42,925 nt of DNA from Alloalcanivorax profundimaris (GCF_015265435.1 NZ_JABJWH010000039.1:1-42925); one strand, 5' to 3'. Numbered from the stretch's first letter, positions 8,656 through 18,374 are shown. Program-made: numbers and translations. The notes: generated by a model not told the origin, from the sequence alone.

Positions 8656-9246
8656 ATGCCCGATCTGCCCGATTTCGACCACCTCGTCCGCGCCGCTTCC
8701 GGCGCCGGCGTGGCGGTCTCCCCCAGTGAACTGCACGGCGTTATTTGCGGCCTGCTGGCCACCGGCCAGGGCCACGACGACGCCACCCTGCTCGGCACCC
8801 TGGCCGCCCACGCGGAACAGCCCCAGGGCCTGGCCCCGGACCTCGCCGGCGACCTGGTGCTGTGCCGCGACGCCGCCAGCGAGGGCTTCGCCGGCACCGG
8901 CCTGGAGCTGGATCTGCTGCTGCCCGACGACGAAGACGACCTGGGCCTGCGCGTTGCCGCCCTGGGCCAGTGGGCCGAGGGCTTCCTGGTGGGCTTCGGC
9001 ACCGGTGCCGCCGGCGTCAACGACAGCCAGCTGTCCCCCGGCATCCAGGAGGCGCTCTCCGATTTGTCCGCCATCAGTCAGGTGAGCACCCCGGAAGACG
9101 ACGGCGAGGAAGAGGAGCGGATGCTCGAGCAGGTCACCGAGCATTGCCGCATGGCGGCGATGATGATCTACACCGATCTGGTCATGAAGCCCGCCGCCCG
9201 GGACACCGACACCAAGACCGACACCAACCCGCCCACGCGACACTGA
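8656..9246 (+). CDS. ygfB: UPF0149 (YgfB/YecA) family protein
   Basis: A 196-residue acidic protein of the YgfB family: N-terminal PDFDHLV...SPSELHGVICGLLATG, central VAALGQWAEGFLVGFG, and C-terminal region EHCRMAAMMIYTDLV. YgfB proteins lie upstream of pepP-ubiH in many gammaproteobacteria, exactly as here. In Pseudomonas aeruginosa YgfB has been linked to regulation of ampDh3 and beta-lactam resistance; whether that applies here is unknown. It is divergent from the zapB-like gene and starts the ygfB-pepP-ubiH-ubiI operon. Confidence 0.92.
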   Translation: MPDLPDFDHLVRAASGAGVAVSPSELHGVICGLLATGQGHDDATLLGTLAAHAEQPQGLAPDLAGDLVLCRDAASEGFAGTGLELDLLLPDDEDDLGLRVAALGQWAEGFLVGFGTGAAGVNDSQLSPGIQEALSDLSAISQVSTPEDDGEEEERMLEQVTEHCRMAAMMIYTDLVMKPAARDTDTKTDTNPPTRH

Positions 9247-9258
9247 GCCGGAGCCCCC

Positions 9259-10581
9259 ATGAGTATTCGTCTCCAGGAATTCCAGCAACGCCGGGCCGAG
9301 CTGATGGCGCAGATGGAGCCCAACAGCATCGCCATCCTCGCCGCCGCCCCGGAGCGCACCCGCAACCGGGACGTGGAGCACCCCTACCGCCAGGACAGCG
9401 ACTTCTGGTACCTGAGCGGTTTCCCGGAACCGGAAGCGGTGATGGTGCTGCTGCCCGGCCGCGAGTACGGCGAGTACGTGCTGTTCTGCCGCGAGCGCGA
9501 CCGCGCCCGGGAAATCTGGGACGGCTACCGGGCCGGCCAGGAGGGCGCGGTGGCCGACTACGGCGCCGACGACGCCTTCCCCATCAATGACATCGACGAC
9601 ATCCTGCCGGGCCTGGTGGAAGGCCGCACCCGGGTGTACTACGACCTGGGCCGCGACGCCGACTTCGACCGCCGCCTGATGGGCTGGGTCAACGCCATCC
9701 GCGCGCGGGTGCGCACCGGCGCCCAGCCCCCCGGCGAGTTCGTGGCCCTGTCCCACCTGCTGCACGACATGCGCCTGTTCAAGAGCCCGGCGGAGGCGGA
9801 CCTGATGCGCCGCGCCGGCGCCATTTCCGCCGGCGCCCACGTGCGCGCCATGAAGGCGGTGCGCCCGGGTATGTACGAGTACCAGCTGGAAGCGGAATAC
9901 CTGCACGAATTCATGATCCACGGCGCCCGCAGCCCGGCTTACCCGAGCATCGTCGGCGGCGGCGCCAACGGCTGCGTGCTGCACTACATCGAGAACAGCG
10001 CCGAACTGAAGGACGGCGACCTGGTGCTCATCGACGCCGGCTGCGAGCTGGAAAACTACGCCTCGGACATCACCCGCACCTTCCCGGTGAACGGCACGTT
10101 CAGCGCCGAGCAGCGCACCCTCTACGAGCTGGTGCTGCGCTCCCAGTACGCCGCCATCGAAGCCACCCACCCGGACAACCACTGGAACGTGCCCCACGAA
10201 ATCGTCGTGCGCGTTCTCACCGAGGGCCTGGTGGAGCTGGGCCTGCTCAAGGGCAAGGTGGACGACCTGATCGAGGAAATGGCCTACCAGCGCTTCTTCA
10301 TGCACCGCACCGGCCACTGGCTGGGGCTGGACGTGCACGACGTGGGCGATTACCGGGTGGGCGGCGAATGGCGCCAGCTGGAGCCGGGCATGACCCTGAC
10401 CGTGGAGCCGGGCCTCTACATCGCCCCGGACGACGACACCGTGGAGGAACGCTGGCGCGGCATCGGCATCCGCATCGAGGACGACGTGCTGGTCACCGGG
10501 AACGGCTGCGAGGTGCTCACCGCCGACGTGCCCAAGGACATCGACGACATCGAGGCCCTGATGCGCGAGGCGCGGGCATGA
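9259..10581 (+). CDS. pepP: Xaa-Pro aminopeptidase P
   Basis: Metallo-aminopeptidase removing N-terminal residues from peptides with proline in position 2. The 440 residues match E. coli PepP in length. The N-terminal 'creatinase-like' domain has RTRNRDVEHPYRQDSDFWYL. The C-terminal pita-bread domain shows the dinuclear metal ligands: two Asp in LIDAGCELENYASDITRTFP, His in HRTGHWLGLDVHD, Glu in LTVEPGLYIAP and Glu in GIRIEDDVLV. SD GGAG lies 5 bases before the ATG. Its stop overlaps the ubiH start (ATGA). Confidence 0.96.
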   Translation: MSIRLQEFQQRRAELMAQMEPNSIAILAAAPERTRNRDVEHPYRQDSDFWYLSGFPEPEAVMVLLPGREYGEYVLFCRERDRAREIWDGYRAGQEGAVADYGADDAFPINDIDDILPGLVEGRTRVYYDLGRDADFDRRLMGWVNAIRARVRTGAQPPGEFVALSHLLHDMRLFKSPAEADLMRRAGAISAGAHVRAMKAVRPGMYEYQLEAEYLHEFMIHGARSPAYPSIVGGGANGCVLHYIENSAELKDGDLVLIDAGCELENYASDITRTFPVNGTFSAEQRTLYELVLRSQYAAIEATHPDNHWNVPHEIVVRVLTEGLVELGLLKGKVDDLIEEMAYQRFFMHRTGHWLGLDVHDVGDYRVGGEWRQLEPGMTLTVEPGLYIAPDDDTVEERWRGIGIRIEDDVLVTGNGCEVLTADVPKDIDDIEALMREARA

Positions 10582-11744
10582 ACCGGGAGGCGCCGCTGAT
10601 CGTCGGCGGCGGCATGGCCGGCGCGGCGCTGGCCTTGCTGCTGCGCCACCACGGCGCGGCGGCGGTGACCCTGGTGGAGAGCCATGCCATCCGTGCCGGC
10701 GAGCCGCCGGACACGCCCAGCTTCGACGCCCGCAGCACCGCCCTGTCCGCCGGCAGCCTGGCGATCCTGGCGCGGCTGGGGCTGCTGGACGCGGTGCTGG
10801 AACGCGCCGCCGGCATCGACACCGTGCACGTGTCCCGCCGCGAGCGCCTCGGCATCACCCGGCTCAACGCCGCCGAGCACGCCCTGCCGCGCCTCGGCGC
10901 CGTGGTCGAGAACCGCTGGTTCGGCCATGTGCTGCTGGGCGCCGTGGAGGCGGACCCGGCCATCGAGCTGCGCGCGCCGGCCTCGGTCAGCGCCATCGCC
11001 CGGGAAAGTGACGGTTACCGGGTCACCCTGGACGGCGAGGAGCGGCGGACGCCGCTGCTGATCGCCGCCGACGGCGCCCGCTCCCGAACCCGGGACTGGC
11101 TGGGCATCACCGCCCGCCACCAGGACCTGGGCCAGGACGCCCTGATCGCCAACATCGGCCTGGCGGAGCCACACCAGGGCGTGGCCTTCGAGCGCTTTCT
11201 CGACGACGGCCCCCTGGCCCTGCTGCCCCTGCCGGACGACCGCATGGCGCTGGTCTGGACCGGGCCCCGGGAGCAAGTGGATCGCTGGATGGCCCTGGAC
11301 GACGACGCCTTCCTGGCCGCCCTGCGCCAGCGGGTGGGCGCCGCCATGCCCCGGCTGGCCCGGGCCGGCGAGCGCCAGCGCTACCCGCTGATTCTCACCG
11401 AGGCCTGCGCCCAGGCGGTGCCTTTCGCGGCGGTGGTCGGCAACGCCGCCCACACTCTGCACCCGGTGGCCGGCCAGGGCTTCAACCTCACGTTCCGGGA
11501 TCTGGCCCTGCTCGCCGAGCGGGTCGGCGGCCAGCCGAACCCCGGGCGCCTGGCCCTGCTGGAGCAATGGGCCGCCGAGCGGCGCCGGGACCAGGCCGAC
11601 ATCGCCCGCGCCTCGCGCTGGGTGCCGGAGCTGTTCCGGGTGCGCAATCCGCTGTTCGCCCACACCCGCCAGCTCGGCCTGCTGGCCCTGGACCTGCTGC
11701 CCGGCGCCCGCAAAAGTTTCGCCCGCCGCGCCATGGGGCTATGA
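10578..11744 (+). CDS. ubiH: 2-octaprenyl-6-methoxyphenol hydroxylase
   Basis: FAD-dependent aromatic monooxygenase of ubiquinone biosynthesis. The 388-residue protein has the Rossmann GxGxxG motif in APLIVGGGMAGAALALLL, the DG motif in LLIAADGARSRTRDWLG, and the flavin-binding VVGNAAHTLHPVAGQGFNL. The GN (instead of GD) pair and 'TLHP' are characteristic of UbiH rather than UbiI or UbiF. The ATG at 10578 overlaps the pepP stop, and the gene's own stop overlaps the start of the next hydroxylase (ATGA). Confidence 0.94.
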   Translation: MNREAPLIVGGGMAGAALALLLRHHGAAAVTLVESHAIRAGEPPDTPSFDARSTALSAGSLAILARLGLLDAVLERAAGIDTVHVSRRERLGITRLNAAEHALPRLGAVVENRWFGHVLLGAVEADPAIELRAPASVSAIARESDGYRVTLDGEERRTPLLIAADGARSRTRDWLGITARHQDLGQDALIANIGLAEPHQGVAFERFLDDGPLALLPLPDDRMALVWTGPREQVDRWMALDDDAFLAALRQRVGAAMPRLARAGERQRYPLILTEACAQAVPFAAVVGNAAHTLHPVAGQGFNLTFRDLALLAERVGGQPNPGRLALLEQWAAERRRDQADIARASRWVPELFRVRNPLFAHTRQLGLLALDLLPGARKSFARRAMGL

Positions 11745-13015
11745 GAGAAAAGACCATGAAGGAATCCTCCCACACCGACATCCTGATCATCGGCGGCGGT
11801 ATGGCCGGCGGTCTGCAGGCCCTGTTGCTCACCGATAAGAGCCTGGCGGAGCAGGGCTTCACGGTGCGGGTGCTGGACGGCGCCCCGGCGCCGGCCTGGC
11901 CGGACGGCGAGCCGGCGGCCCGGGTCTCCACCCTTAGCGAGGCCAGCCACTGGTTGCTGCGCCACGCCGGCGCCTGGGAGCGGCTGCGTCCGGCGCGGGT
12001 GCAGGGCTATACGTCGATGCGGGTGTGGGACCAGGACGGCACCGGCGAGGTGGCGTTCGACGCCCGCGACGCCGGCGCCGAGTATCTGGGCTGGCTGCTG
12101 GAAAACGACCACCTCACCGCCGCCCTGTACGCCGCCGCCTCCGAGCGGGACGGGCTGGACTGGCAATGCGGCAAGGCGGCCACGGCGATCCACCGGGAAC
12201 AGGGCCGCTGGCGGGTGGAGGCCGGCGACGCCAGCTTCACCGCCGACCTGCTGATCGGCGCCGACGGCGCCCGCTCCCGGGTCCGCGAGCTGGCCGGCAT
12301 CCCCGGCGGCCCCCGGGACACCGGCCACCACGCCCTGGTGGCCACCATCGAGACGGAATTGCCCCACGGCGGCTGCGCCCGCCAGGTATTCATGGATTCC
12401 GGGCCGCTGGCGTTGCTGCCCCTGTTCGCTGAACAGGAGGGCGGCGAGAGCCACCGCTGCTCCATCGTCTGGTCCGCCTGGCCGCAGCGGGTGGAGGAAC
12501 TGATGGCCCTGGACGACGACGCCTTCGGCGCCGCCCTCACCCAGGCCACCGGCGCCGCCCTGGGCCAGGCCCGGGTGCGCGGCCGCCGGGCCGTGTTCCC
12601 GATCCAGGAGCGCCACGCCAGCGCCTACGTGGGCCCGGGCCTGGCGCTGATCGGCGACGCCGCCCACGTGATTCACCCGCTGGCCGGGCAGGGTATCAAC
12701 CTGGGCTTTCTGGACGCGGCGGTGCTGGCGGAAGAACTGGGCCGGGCCCGCCAGGCGGGCCTGCCGGTGGCCGAGCCGGCGGTGCTGGCCCGTTATCAGC
12801 GCCGCCGCCGCGCCGACAATCTGGTGATGCAGAACGCCATGCGCGGCTTCAAGCTGCTGTTCGAGCGCCGGGAATTGCCGGTGCGCTGGCTGCGCAACAG
12901 CGGTTTGAATCTGGTCAACCGGCTGGCCCCGGCCCGGCACGCCTTCATGCACCGCGCCCTGGGCCGCGCCGGCGACCTGCCGCGCACCGCCCGACCGATG
13001 CATCCACGGTCGTAA
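11741..13015 (+). CDS. ubiI: Ubiquinone biosynthesis FAD-dependent hydroxylase (UbiI/VisC type)
   Basis: Second UbiH/UbiF/VisC-family hydroxylase, 424 residues, probably acting at C5 of the ubiquinone ring. Motifs are TDILIIGGGMAGGLQALLL, DLLIGADGARSRVRELAGI and ALIGDAAHVIHPLAGQGINL; the GDAAHVIHP form is typical of UbiI/UbiF proteins. Synteny pepP-ubiH-visC supports UbiI over UbiF. The start is either the ATG at 11741 (coupled to the ubiH stop) or the ATG at 11756, giving 419 residues; neither has a strong SD. The exact hydroxylation position cannot be read from sequence. Confidence 0.87.
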   Translation: MREKTMKESSHTDILIIGGGMAGGLQALLLTDKSLAEQGFTVRVLDGAPAPAWPDGEPAARVSTLSEASHWLLRHAGAWERLRPARVQGYTSMRVWDQDGTGEVAFDARDAGAEYLGWLLENDHLTAALYAAASERDGLDWQCGKAATAIHREQGRWRVEAGDASFTADLLIGADGARSRVRELAGIPGGPRDTGHHALVATIETELPHGGCARQVFMDSGPLALLPLFAEQEGGESHRCSIVWSAWPQRVEELMALDDDAFGAALTQATGAALGQARVRGRRAVFPIQERHASAYVGPGLALIGDAAHVIHPLAGQGINLGFLDAAVLAEELGRARQAGLPVAEPAVLARYQRRRRADNLVMQNAMRGFKLLFERRELPVRWLRNSGLNLVNRLAPARHAFMHRALGRAGDLPRTARPMHPRS

Positions 13016-13023
13016 ATGCGACT

Positions 13024-13106
13024 GTAGGAGCGGCTTCAGCCGCGATAGCCCGGCAGCGATAGCCCAGCGCCACGCCAACCCCTATCGCGGCTGAAGCCGC
13101 TCCTAC
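13024..13106. repeat. Pair of inverted REP-like palindromes
   Basis: GGAGCGGCTTCAGCCGC at the left (13024-13048) faces its reverse complement at 13082-13106. Each unit is itself palindromic, so the RNA can fold two ways. It lies between the convergent ends of ubiI and fdsD. The same unit recurs at 26396-26553, and variants occur at 19554-19607 and 30334-30371. Confidence 0.85.
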
Positions 13107-13117
13107 GGCAAGCTACC

Positions 13118-13351
13118 TCACCCCGCCGCGCGCACTTCCCGCAGCCGCTCCACCGCCTGGCGCGAAATCGGCGTCAGGTCCTCGCCGCCGTCGTCCGCGT
13201 AGGCGAGAATCTGCTCCTTCATGCTGCGCGCCCAGAACTTCTGCAGGTGCGTGGCCACCTTGTCGGCGGCCTGCTGGTCCGTGGCGCCGTGCATATTGGC
13301 GCTGATCTGATTGACCATCTTCACCAGTTGCTCGAGACCTTGTCCGCTCAT
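13118..13351 (-). CDS. fdsD: NAD-dependent formate dehydrogenase delta subunit
   Basis: A 77-residue protein of the FdsD family: LVKMVNQISANM, then AADKVATHLQKFWARSMKEQ and a C-terminal LTPISRQAVERLR. FdsD is a small subunit of soluble Mo/W formate dehydrogenases, thought to help cofactor insertion or complex stability. It begins 24 bases after the fdsA stop with SD GGAG, as the last gene of fdsGBAD. Confidence 0.93.
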   Translation of the reverse strand: MSGQGLEQLVKMVNQISANMHGATDQQAADKVATHLQKFWARSMKEQILAYADDGGEDLTPISRQAVERLREVRAAG

Positions 13352-13375
13352 ATTCGCTCCTTCATGGCCGCGCCC

Positions 13376-16273
13376 TCACTTGCCCATCGGCGCCGGTTCG
13401 TCGGCGGTGGCGTCCGGCCCGGCGTTTTCCAGGTAGTCCTTCTGGCGCCGGTCGAAGTCCTGGAAGTTTTGCTGCCACTGGGACGGCTGCGACACCTTCT
13501 CCACCTGCACCGCCGTGACCTTGTACTCGGGGCAGTTGGTGGCCCAGTCGGAGCTGTCCGTGGTGATCACGTTGGCGCCGCTGCCCGGGTGGTGGAAGGT
13601 GGTGTAGACCACCCCGGGCAGCATGCGGTCGCTGATCCGGCAGCGCAGCACCGTGTGGCCCACCCGGCTGGACACGCCCAGCCAGTCGCCGTCCTGGATG
13701 CCGCGCACCTCCGCGTCGCTGGGGTGGATCTCCAGCATGTCCTCCTCGTGCCACTGGCTGTTGGCGGTGCGCCGGGTCTGGGCGCCCACGTTGTACTGGC
13801 TGAGAATGCGGCCGGTGGTGAGCAGCAGCGGGAAGCGACGGGTGGTGCGTTCCTCGGTGGCCACGTACTCGGTGACCGCGAACTGCCCCTTGCCGATCGG
13901 GAAATCCGCCTCGTGCATGGTGGGCGTGCCGTCCGGGTGGGCTTCGTTGCAGGGCCACTGGATGCTGCCCAGCTCCTCCAGCTTGGCGTAGCTGACGCCG
14001 GTGAAGGTAGGCGTGAGCAGGGCGATCTCGTCCATGATCTCGGATGGGTGCGAGTAGTTCATCGGGTAACCCAGGGCGTTGGCCAGATCCTGGGTTACTT
14101 CCCAGTCCTCCTTGCCGGCCACCGGCGGCATCACCTTGCGCACCCGGTTGATGCGCCGTTCCGCGTTGGTGAAGGTGCCGTCCTTCTCCAGGAAGGTGGA
14201 GCCCGGCAGCAGCACATGGGCGTACTTGGCGGTTTCGTTGAGGAAGATGTCCTGCACGATCAGGCAGTCCAGGCTGGTGAGCGCGTCCTGCACGTGCTGG
14301 GTGTTGGGGTCCGACTGGGCGATGTCCTCGCCCTGCACGTACAGCGCCTTGAAGGTGCCGGCGATGGCGGAGTCGAACATATTGGGAATGCGCAGGCCGG
14401 GCTCGTCGTCGATCTTCACCTTCCACACCGCCTCGAAGCGCTCGCGCACCGCCGGGTCGGCCACGTGCTGGTAACCCGGCAGCTCGTGGGGGAAGGAACC
14501 CATGTCGCAGGAGCCCTGCACGTTGTTCTGGCCGCGCAGCGGGTTCACGCCCACGCCCTCGCGGCCGATGTTGCCGGTGGCCATGGCCAGGTTGGCGATG
14601 CCCATCACCATGGTGGAACCCTGGCTGTGCTCGGTGACGCCCAGGCCATAGTAGATGGCGCCGTTGCCGGCGGTGGCGTAGGCCCGGGCGGCCTCGCGCA
14701 CCTGCGCCGCGGGCACGCCGGTTTCCGCTTCCAGCGCTTCCGGGGAATTGCGCTCTTCCAGAATGAAGTCGCGCCAGGCCTGGTAGGGCGCGGTGTCACA
14801 GCGGGACTCGATGAACGCCTTGTCCTCCAGCCCCTCGGACACCACCACATGGGCCAGGGCGTTGATCAGCGCCACATTGGTACCCGGTTTCAGGGCCAGG
14901 TGCAGGCCGCGGCCGCCGTGGGGTGTCTTCAGCAGATCGATGCGGCGCGGGTCGGCCACGATCAGGGTGGCGCCCTGGCGCAGCCGGCGGCGAATCTGCG
15001 AGCCGAATACCGGGTGGGCGTCGGTGGGGTTGGCGCCGATCACCAGAATGGTGTCCGCCTTCATCACCGAGTCGAAGGTCTGGGTGCCGGCGGATTCCCC
15101 CAGGGTGGTTTTCAGGCCGAAGCCGGTGGGGGAATGGCACACCCGCGCGCAGGTGTCGGTGTTGTTGTTGCCGAAGCCGGCGCGGATCAGCTTCTGCACC
15201 AGGTAGGTTTCCTCGTTGGTGCAGCGCGAAGAGGTGATGCCGCCGATGCTTTCCCGGCCGTGCCTGGCCTGAATCTCCTTCAGGCGCCGGGCGGAGAATT
15301 GAATCGCCTCCTCCCAGGACACTTCCCGCCACGGCTCGTTGATGGAGTCGCGGATCATCGGTGTCTTGATGCGGTCCTTGTGGGTGGCGTAGCCGAACGC
15401 GAAGCGGCCTTTCACGCAGGAGTGGCCGTGGTTCGCGTCGCCGCCCTTGTAGGGCACCATGCGCACCAGCTGGTCGCCTTTCATCTCCGCTTTGAACGAG
15501 CAGCCCACGCCGCAGTAGGCGCAGGTGGTGACCACGCTGTGCTCCGGCACGCCCTGGTCGATGACGCTTTTTTCCATCAGCGTGGAGGTGGGGCAGGCCT
15601 GCACGCAGGCGCCGCAGGACACGCACTCCGAGTCCATGAAGTCCTCGTCCTGCCCGGCGGCCACCTTGGAGTCGAAACCGCGGCCGTCGATGGTCAGGGC
15701 GAAGGTGCCCTGCACCTCCTCGCAGGCGCGCACGCAGCGCGAGCAGACGATGCACTTGCTGGGGTCGAAGCTGAAATAGGGGTTGGAGTCGTCGGTTTCC
15801 GCGTCCAGGTGGTTGGCGCCCTCGAAGCCGTAGCGCACCTCGCGCAGGCCCACGGCGCCGGCCATGTCCTGCAGCTCGCAGTCGCCGTTGGCCGGGCAGG
15901 TCAGGCAGTCCAGCGGGTGGTCGGAGATGTACAGCTCCATGATGTTGCGGCGCAGCTTGGCCAGCTTGCCATTCTGGGTGGTCACGTCCATGCCTTCCGC
16001 CACCGGCGTGGTGCAGGAGGCCGGGTAACCGCGCCGGCCCTCGATCTCTACCGCGCACAGCCGGCAGGAACCGAACGCCTCCAGGTTGTCGGTGGCGCAC
16101 AGCTTGGGAATGGTGATGCCGGCCAGGGCGGCGGCGCGCATCACCGAGGTGCCTTCCGGCACGGTGATCTCCAGGCCGTCGATGGTCAGCGCGATCTGTT
16201 TTTCGGACAGCCGGGCGGGGGTGCCCAGGTCACGGGAAAAAGCGTCCTTGCGGGGATCGTAATAATTCAACAT
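13376..16273 (-). CDS. fdsA: NAD-dependent formate dehydrogenase alpha (catalytic) subunit
   Basis: Molybdenum bis-MGD subunit oxidising formate to CO2; 965 residues, cytosolic, no Tat signal. N-terminal [2Fe-2S] ligands are Cys59, Cys70, Cys73 and Cys87. They are followed by the NuoG-like His-Cys cluster region (DHPLDCLTCPANGDCELQ), then two [4Fe-4S] motifs, CIVCSRCVRACEEVQG and CVSCGACVQACPTSTL. A further cluster motif, TTCAYCGVGC, opens the molybdopterin domain. The Mo ligand is a Cys, not selenocysteine, in CARVCHSPTGFG, with the catalytic His next to it. The C-terminus is a molybdopterin-dinucleotide domain. The ATG at 16273 overlaps the 3' end of fdsB by 7 bases. Confidence 0.96.
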   Translation of the reverse strand: MLNYYDPRKDAFSRDLGTPARLSEKQIALTIDGLEITVPEGTSVMRAAALAGITIPKLCATDNLEAFGSCRLCAVEIEGRRGYPASCTTPVAEGMDVTTQNGKLAKLRRNIMELYISDHPLDCLTCPANGDCELQDMAGAVGLREVRYGFEGANHLDAETDDSNPYFSFDPSKCIVCSRCVRACEEVQGTFALTIDGRGFDSKVAAGQDEDFMDSECVSCGACVQACPTSTLMEKSVIDQGVPEHSVVTTCAYCGVGCSFKAEMKGDQLVRMVPYKGGDANHGHSCVKGRFAFGYATHKDRIKTPMIRDSINEPWREVSWEEAIQFSARRLKEIQARHGRESIGGITSSRCTNEETYLVQKLIRAGFGNNNTDTCARVCHSPTGFGLKTTLGESAGTQTFDSVMKADTILVIGANPTDAHPVFGSQIRRRLRQGATLIVADPRRIDLLKTPHGGRGLHLALKPGTNVALINALAHVVVSEGLEDKAFIESRCDTAPYQAWRDFILEERNSPEALEAETGVPAAQVREAARAYATAGNGAIYYGLGVTEHSQGSTMVMGIANLAMATGNIGREGVGVNPLRGQNNVQGSCDMGSFPHELPGYQHVADPAVRERFEAVWKVKIDDEPGLRIPNMFDSAIAGTFKALYVQGEDIAQSDPNTQHVQDALTSLDCLIVQDIFLNETAKYAHVLLPGSTFLEKDGTFTNAERRINRVRKVMPPVAGKEDWEVTQDLANALGYPMNYSHPSEIMDEIALLTPTFTGVSYAKLEELGSIQWPCNEAHPDGTPTMHEADFPIGKGQFAVTEYVATEERTTRRFPLLLTTGRILSQYNVGAQTRRTANSQWHEEDMLEIHPSDAEVRGIQDGDWLGVSSRVGHTVLRCRISDRMLPGVVYTTFHHPGSGANVITTDSSDWATNCPEYKVTAVQVEKVSQPSQWQQNFQDFDRRQKDYLENAGPDATADEPAPMGK

Positions 16274-17823
16274 GGCGCACCTCCACGGGAGCGGGTCAGG
16301 TCGTCCGGGAAATGTTTGAGCACGCTCTGCACCGGGAACGGCGTCATGCCGCCCATGGCGCACAGGGAACCGTCCACCATGGTTTCGCAGAGCTCGGAAA
16401 GCAGTTCCAGATTGGCGTCGCGGTTTTCACCGGCGCGGATGCGGTCGATCACCTCCACGCCGCGCACCGAGCCGATGCGGCAGGGTGTGCACTTGCCGCA
16501 GGATTCCACGGTGCAGAATTCCATGGCGAAGCGGGCCTGCTCGCCCATGTCCACGCTGTCGTCGAACATCACCACGCCGCCGTGGCCCACCACGCCGCCG
16601 AAGGCCGCGAAGCCCTCGTAATCCACCGGGTTGTCCCACTGGCTCTCCGGCAGGTAGGCGCCCAGCGGGCCGCCCACCTGCACCGCCTTCAGCGGCCGGC
16701 CGCTGAGGGTGCCGCCGCCGAAGCCTTCCATCAGTTCACGCAGGGTGGTGCCGAAGGCCAGCTCCACCAGGCCGCCGCGCTTCACGTTGCCGGCCAGCTG
16801 AATGGCCAGGGTGCCCCGGGACTTACCCATGCCGTAATCGGCGTAGGCCTGGCCGCCCTGGTCGAGAATGAACGGCACCGCCGCCAGGGACAGCACGTTG
16901 TTGACCACCGTGGGCTTGCCGAACAGGCCCTGGATGGCGGGCAGCGGCGGCTTGGCGCGCACCATGCCGCGCTTGCCTTCCAGGCTGTCCAGCAGGGAGG
17001 TTTCCTCGCCGCAGATGTAGGCGCCGGCCCCCAGGCGCACTTCCAGATCGAAGTGCCGGCCGCTGCCGAGAATGTCCTCGCCCAGATAGCCCGCCGCGTA
17101 GGCGCGCGCCAGGGCTTCATTGAAGATTTTCTGTGCCAGCGGGTACTCCGAGCGCAGATAGATGTAGCCCTGGGTGGCGCCCACCGCCAGGCCGGCGATG
17201 GTCATGCCCTCGATCAGCATGTAGGGGTCGCACTCCATCACCAGCCGGTCGGCGAAGGTGCCGGAGTCGCCCTCGTCCGCGTTGCAGACGATGTACTTCT
17301 GGCCTTCCGGTTCGTCGTGCACCGTCTGCCACTTGATGGCGGTGGGGAAGGCGGCGCCGCCCCGGCCGCGCAGGCCGGAGGCTTTCACTTCGTCGAGGAT
17401 GCCCTGGCCGTCCAGGGTGAGCGCTTTCTTGAGACCCTCGAAACCGCGCAGCCCGGTGTAGTCGTCCAGGGACAGCGGGTCGGTGACGCCGATGCGGGAA
17501 AAGGTGAGCCGTTGCTGGCGGGCCAGATAGGGAATCTCCTCGGTGAGGCCCAGGGCCAGTGCGTGCGTCTGGCCGCCGTCGAACAGGCCGGCGTCCACCA
17601 GCGCCGGCACGTCCTCCGGCATCACCGGGCCGTAGGCCAGGCGGCCCTCGCCGGTATCCACTTCCACCAGGGGCTCCAGCCAGAACAGGCCCCGGGAGCC
17701 GTTGCGCACCAGCTTCAGTTCAACGCCGCGCTCGGCGGCGGCCTGCTCGATGCGCGCCGCCACCTGGTCGGCGCCCAGGGACAGGGCGGTGGTGTCGCGG
17801 GGCACATAAACGGTGACGGTCAT
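16267..17823 (-). CDS. fdsB: NAD-dependent formate dehydrogenase beta (NADH-site) subunit
   Basis: FMN/NAD subunit, 518 residues, homologous to NuoF with a fused thioredoxin-like N-terminal part (about residues 1-110). FMN/NAD motifs are ASGLRGRGGAAFP and GAGAYICGEETSLLDSLEG. The [4Fe-4S] ligands lie in ESCGKCTPCRIG plus a later Cys (GSLCAMGG). Electrons from formate pass through FdsA clusters to FMN here and reduce NAD+. The ATG at 17823 overlaps the fdsG stop by 4 bases, so fdsG, fdsB and fdsA are translationally coupled. Confidence 0.96.
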   Translation of the reverse strand: MTVTVYVPRDTTALSLGADQVAARIEQAAAERGVELKLVRNGSRGLFWLEPLVEVDTGEGRLAYGPVMPEDVPALVDAGLFDGGQTHALALGLTEEIPYLARQQRLTFSRIGVTDPLSLDDYTGLRGFEGLKKALTLDGQGILDEVKASGLRGRGGAAFPTAIKWQTVHDEPEGQKYIVCNADEGDSGTFADRLVMECDPYMLIEGMTIAGLAVGATQGYIYLRSEYPLAQKIFNEALARAYAAGYLGEDILGSGRHFDLEVRLGAGAYICGEETSLLDSLEGKRGMVRAKPPLPAIQGLFGKPTVVNNVLSLAAVPFILDQGGQAYADYGMGKSRGTLAIQLAGNVKRGGLVELAFGTTLRELMEGFGGGTLSGRPLKAVQVGGPLGAYLPESQWDNPVDYEGFAAFGGVVGHGGVVMFDDSVDMGEQARFAMEFCTVESCGKCTPCRIGSVRGVEVIDRIRAGENRDANLELLSELCETMVDGSLCAMGGMTPFPVQSVLKHFPDDLTRSRGGAPC

Positions 17824-18374
17824 GGCTTCATCCCTCCCCGCAGGCTGACCACGCTGGTGGTGAGGTCCTCCACCAGGGCGTCGAAGCGCGCCGGCGTCAC
17901 CCGGCCGTGCACATCGTCGCCGACCCGGATGGACGGGCCGCAGGCGCAGTTGCCCAGGCAGTACACCGGTTCCAGGGTGAATTCGTTGTCCGCGCTGGTC
18001 TGGTGGAAGTCCACCCCCAGGCTGGCCTTGGCGTGGGCCTCCAGGGCGCGGGCGCCCACCGCCTGGCAGGCTTCGGCGCGGCACACCTGGATCACGCGGC
18101 GGCCGGCGGGGTGGGTGCGGAAGTGGTGGTAGAAACTGATGATGCCGTGCACTTCGGCGCGGGTGTGGCGCAGGCTCTCGGCGATGATGGGCACGGCGTC
18201 GTCGGGGATGTAGCCGAAGCGATCCTGGATCGCGTGCAGAATCGGCAGCATGGCGCCGGGCTGGTCCTTGAGGGAGTCCACGGCTTGCTGGATTTGCTCC
18301 GGCTGGCTCTGTGGCTGGTCATCCGGCGGTGGCGTGGACAGCCCTTCCGCGGACGGGTTATTGTGCTTATACAT
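17820..18374 (-). CDS. fdsG: NAD-dependent formate dehydrogenase gamma subunit
   Basis: NuoE-like [2Fe-2S] protein of 184 residues. The ligands are Cys98 and Cys103 (VCRAEACQAVG), then Cys139 and Cys143 (CLGNCACG), spaced as in thioredoxin-like ferredoxins. The helical N-terminal part carries LPILHAIQDRFGYIPDDAV. ATG at 18374 is chosen with AGGA about 10 bases upstream; a TTG at 18386 is possible but has no room for an SD. A proline/glutamine-rich stretch at residues 14-30 is an unusual extension. It is the first gene of fdsGBAD, facing the regulator across 87 bases. Confidence 0.94.
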   Translation of the reverse strand: MYKHNNPSAEGLSTPPPDDQPQSQPEQIQQAVDSLKDQPGAMLPILHAIQDRFGYIPDDAVPIIAESLRHTRAEVHGIISFYHHFRTHPAGRRVIQVCRAEACQAVGARALEAHAKASLGVDFHQTSADNEFTLEPVYCLGNCACGPSIRVGDDVHGRVTPARFDALVEDLTTSVVSLRGGMKP